Source of the DNA: Nematopogon swammerdamellus
Taxonomy: Eukaryota > Arthropoda > Insecta > Lepidoptera > Adelidae
Direction: 5' to 3'
Assembly (NCBI GenBank): GCA_946902875.1
Contig: OX336344.1
Location: 16,141,791-16,205,790 of the forward strand
DNA: 64,000 nucleotides
The translations under genes were made by a program, and so were the position numbers. The number at the start of each line of letters is the position of its first letter. Position 1 is the first letter of the stretch. The notes below the pieces were generated by a model. That model ran no database searches. It saw only the letters and a program-made list of their open reading frames with translations, and had not been told where the DNA came from. Positions 63,947 to 64,000 of the stretch are shown here, in pieces.

Positions 63947-64000
63947 ATGCTGTTTAAACGGATCATCGAAGGAAAGTCGGTGCTGAAGCCCATCAGCCGC
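63947..64000 (+). CDS. Possible first coding exon of an unidentified gene (runs off the window)
   Basis: From the ATG at 63947 the frame MLFKRIIEGKSVLKPISR is open to the edge. It follows a GC-rich, CpG-rich block (63690-63900) that looks like an insect 5' UTR. An upstream ATG at 63852 opens a different 44-codon frame that stops at 63984-63986 and could be a uORF. I do not recognise the protein. Confidence 0.3.
   Translation, partial: MLFKRIIEGKSVLKPISR

Noticed and set aside
1..64000. CRISPR array, operon or prokaryotic mobile island
   Set aside because: No evenly spaced repeats with unique spacers; genes are spliced and eukaryotic.

Overview
The window is eukaryotic nuclear DNA, almost certainly from a moth or butterfly (Lepidoptera). 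The evidence is intron-rich genes with GT..AG splice sites, clear insect orthologues, AT-rich introns, and many short tRNA-derived SINEs, LINE tails and TA- or 8-bp-flanked MITEs of lepidopteran type. There is no sign of bacterial organisation, CRISPR or a true RNA gene. The species cannot be named from the sequence alone.

Three protein-coding genes can be followed exon by exon. (1) scribble (scrib, LAP family polarity scaffold) runs on the + strand from before base 1 to the stop at 40913-40915. The LRR half and most of PDZ1 lie outside the window. Inside it are the end of PDZ1, all of PDZ2, PDZ3 and PDZ4 (each split by one intron), a 466-codon proline-rich exon and the C-terminal charged tail. 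22 exons join in perfect phase to give 1602 codons, and one further exon (25049-25348) looks like an alternative, early-terminating end. (2) DNALI1 (axonemal inner-arm dynein light intermediate chain, p28) is on the - strand, 47472 down to 42474: six exons, 246 aa. It meets scrib tail to tail, with opposing poly(A) signals about 10 bp apart. (3) MED4 (Mediator subunit 4) is on the - strand, 60171 down to 52335: five exons, 251 aa. At the right edge a possible first coding exon of an unidentified + strand gene begins at 63947.

The genes do not form a functional unit: one is a cortical polarity scaffold, one a flagellar motor light chain, one a transcription cofactor.

The rest is mostly mobile DNA. 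Two tRNA-headed SINE families (called SINE-A and SINE-B here) recur throughout. They have different heads and tails but share a central domain. There are hAT-like elements with exact 8-bp target duplications (19071-20605, 33338-33618, 33878-34375 and a 47-bp one at 48888-48934), Tc1/mariner-like MITEs flanked by TA, a piggyBac-like MITE, LINE fragments, a 21-bp minisatellite, and an internally deleted transposon carrying both ends of a transposon-borne protein. Several insertions lie within a few tens of bases of scrib or MED4 splice sites. One duplicates a splice donor and another probably supplies a branch point. These insertions into essential genes are the most interesting content of the window.
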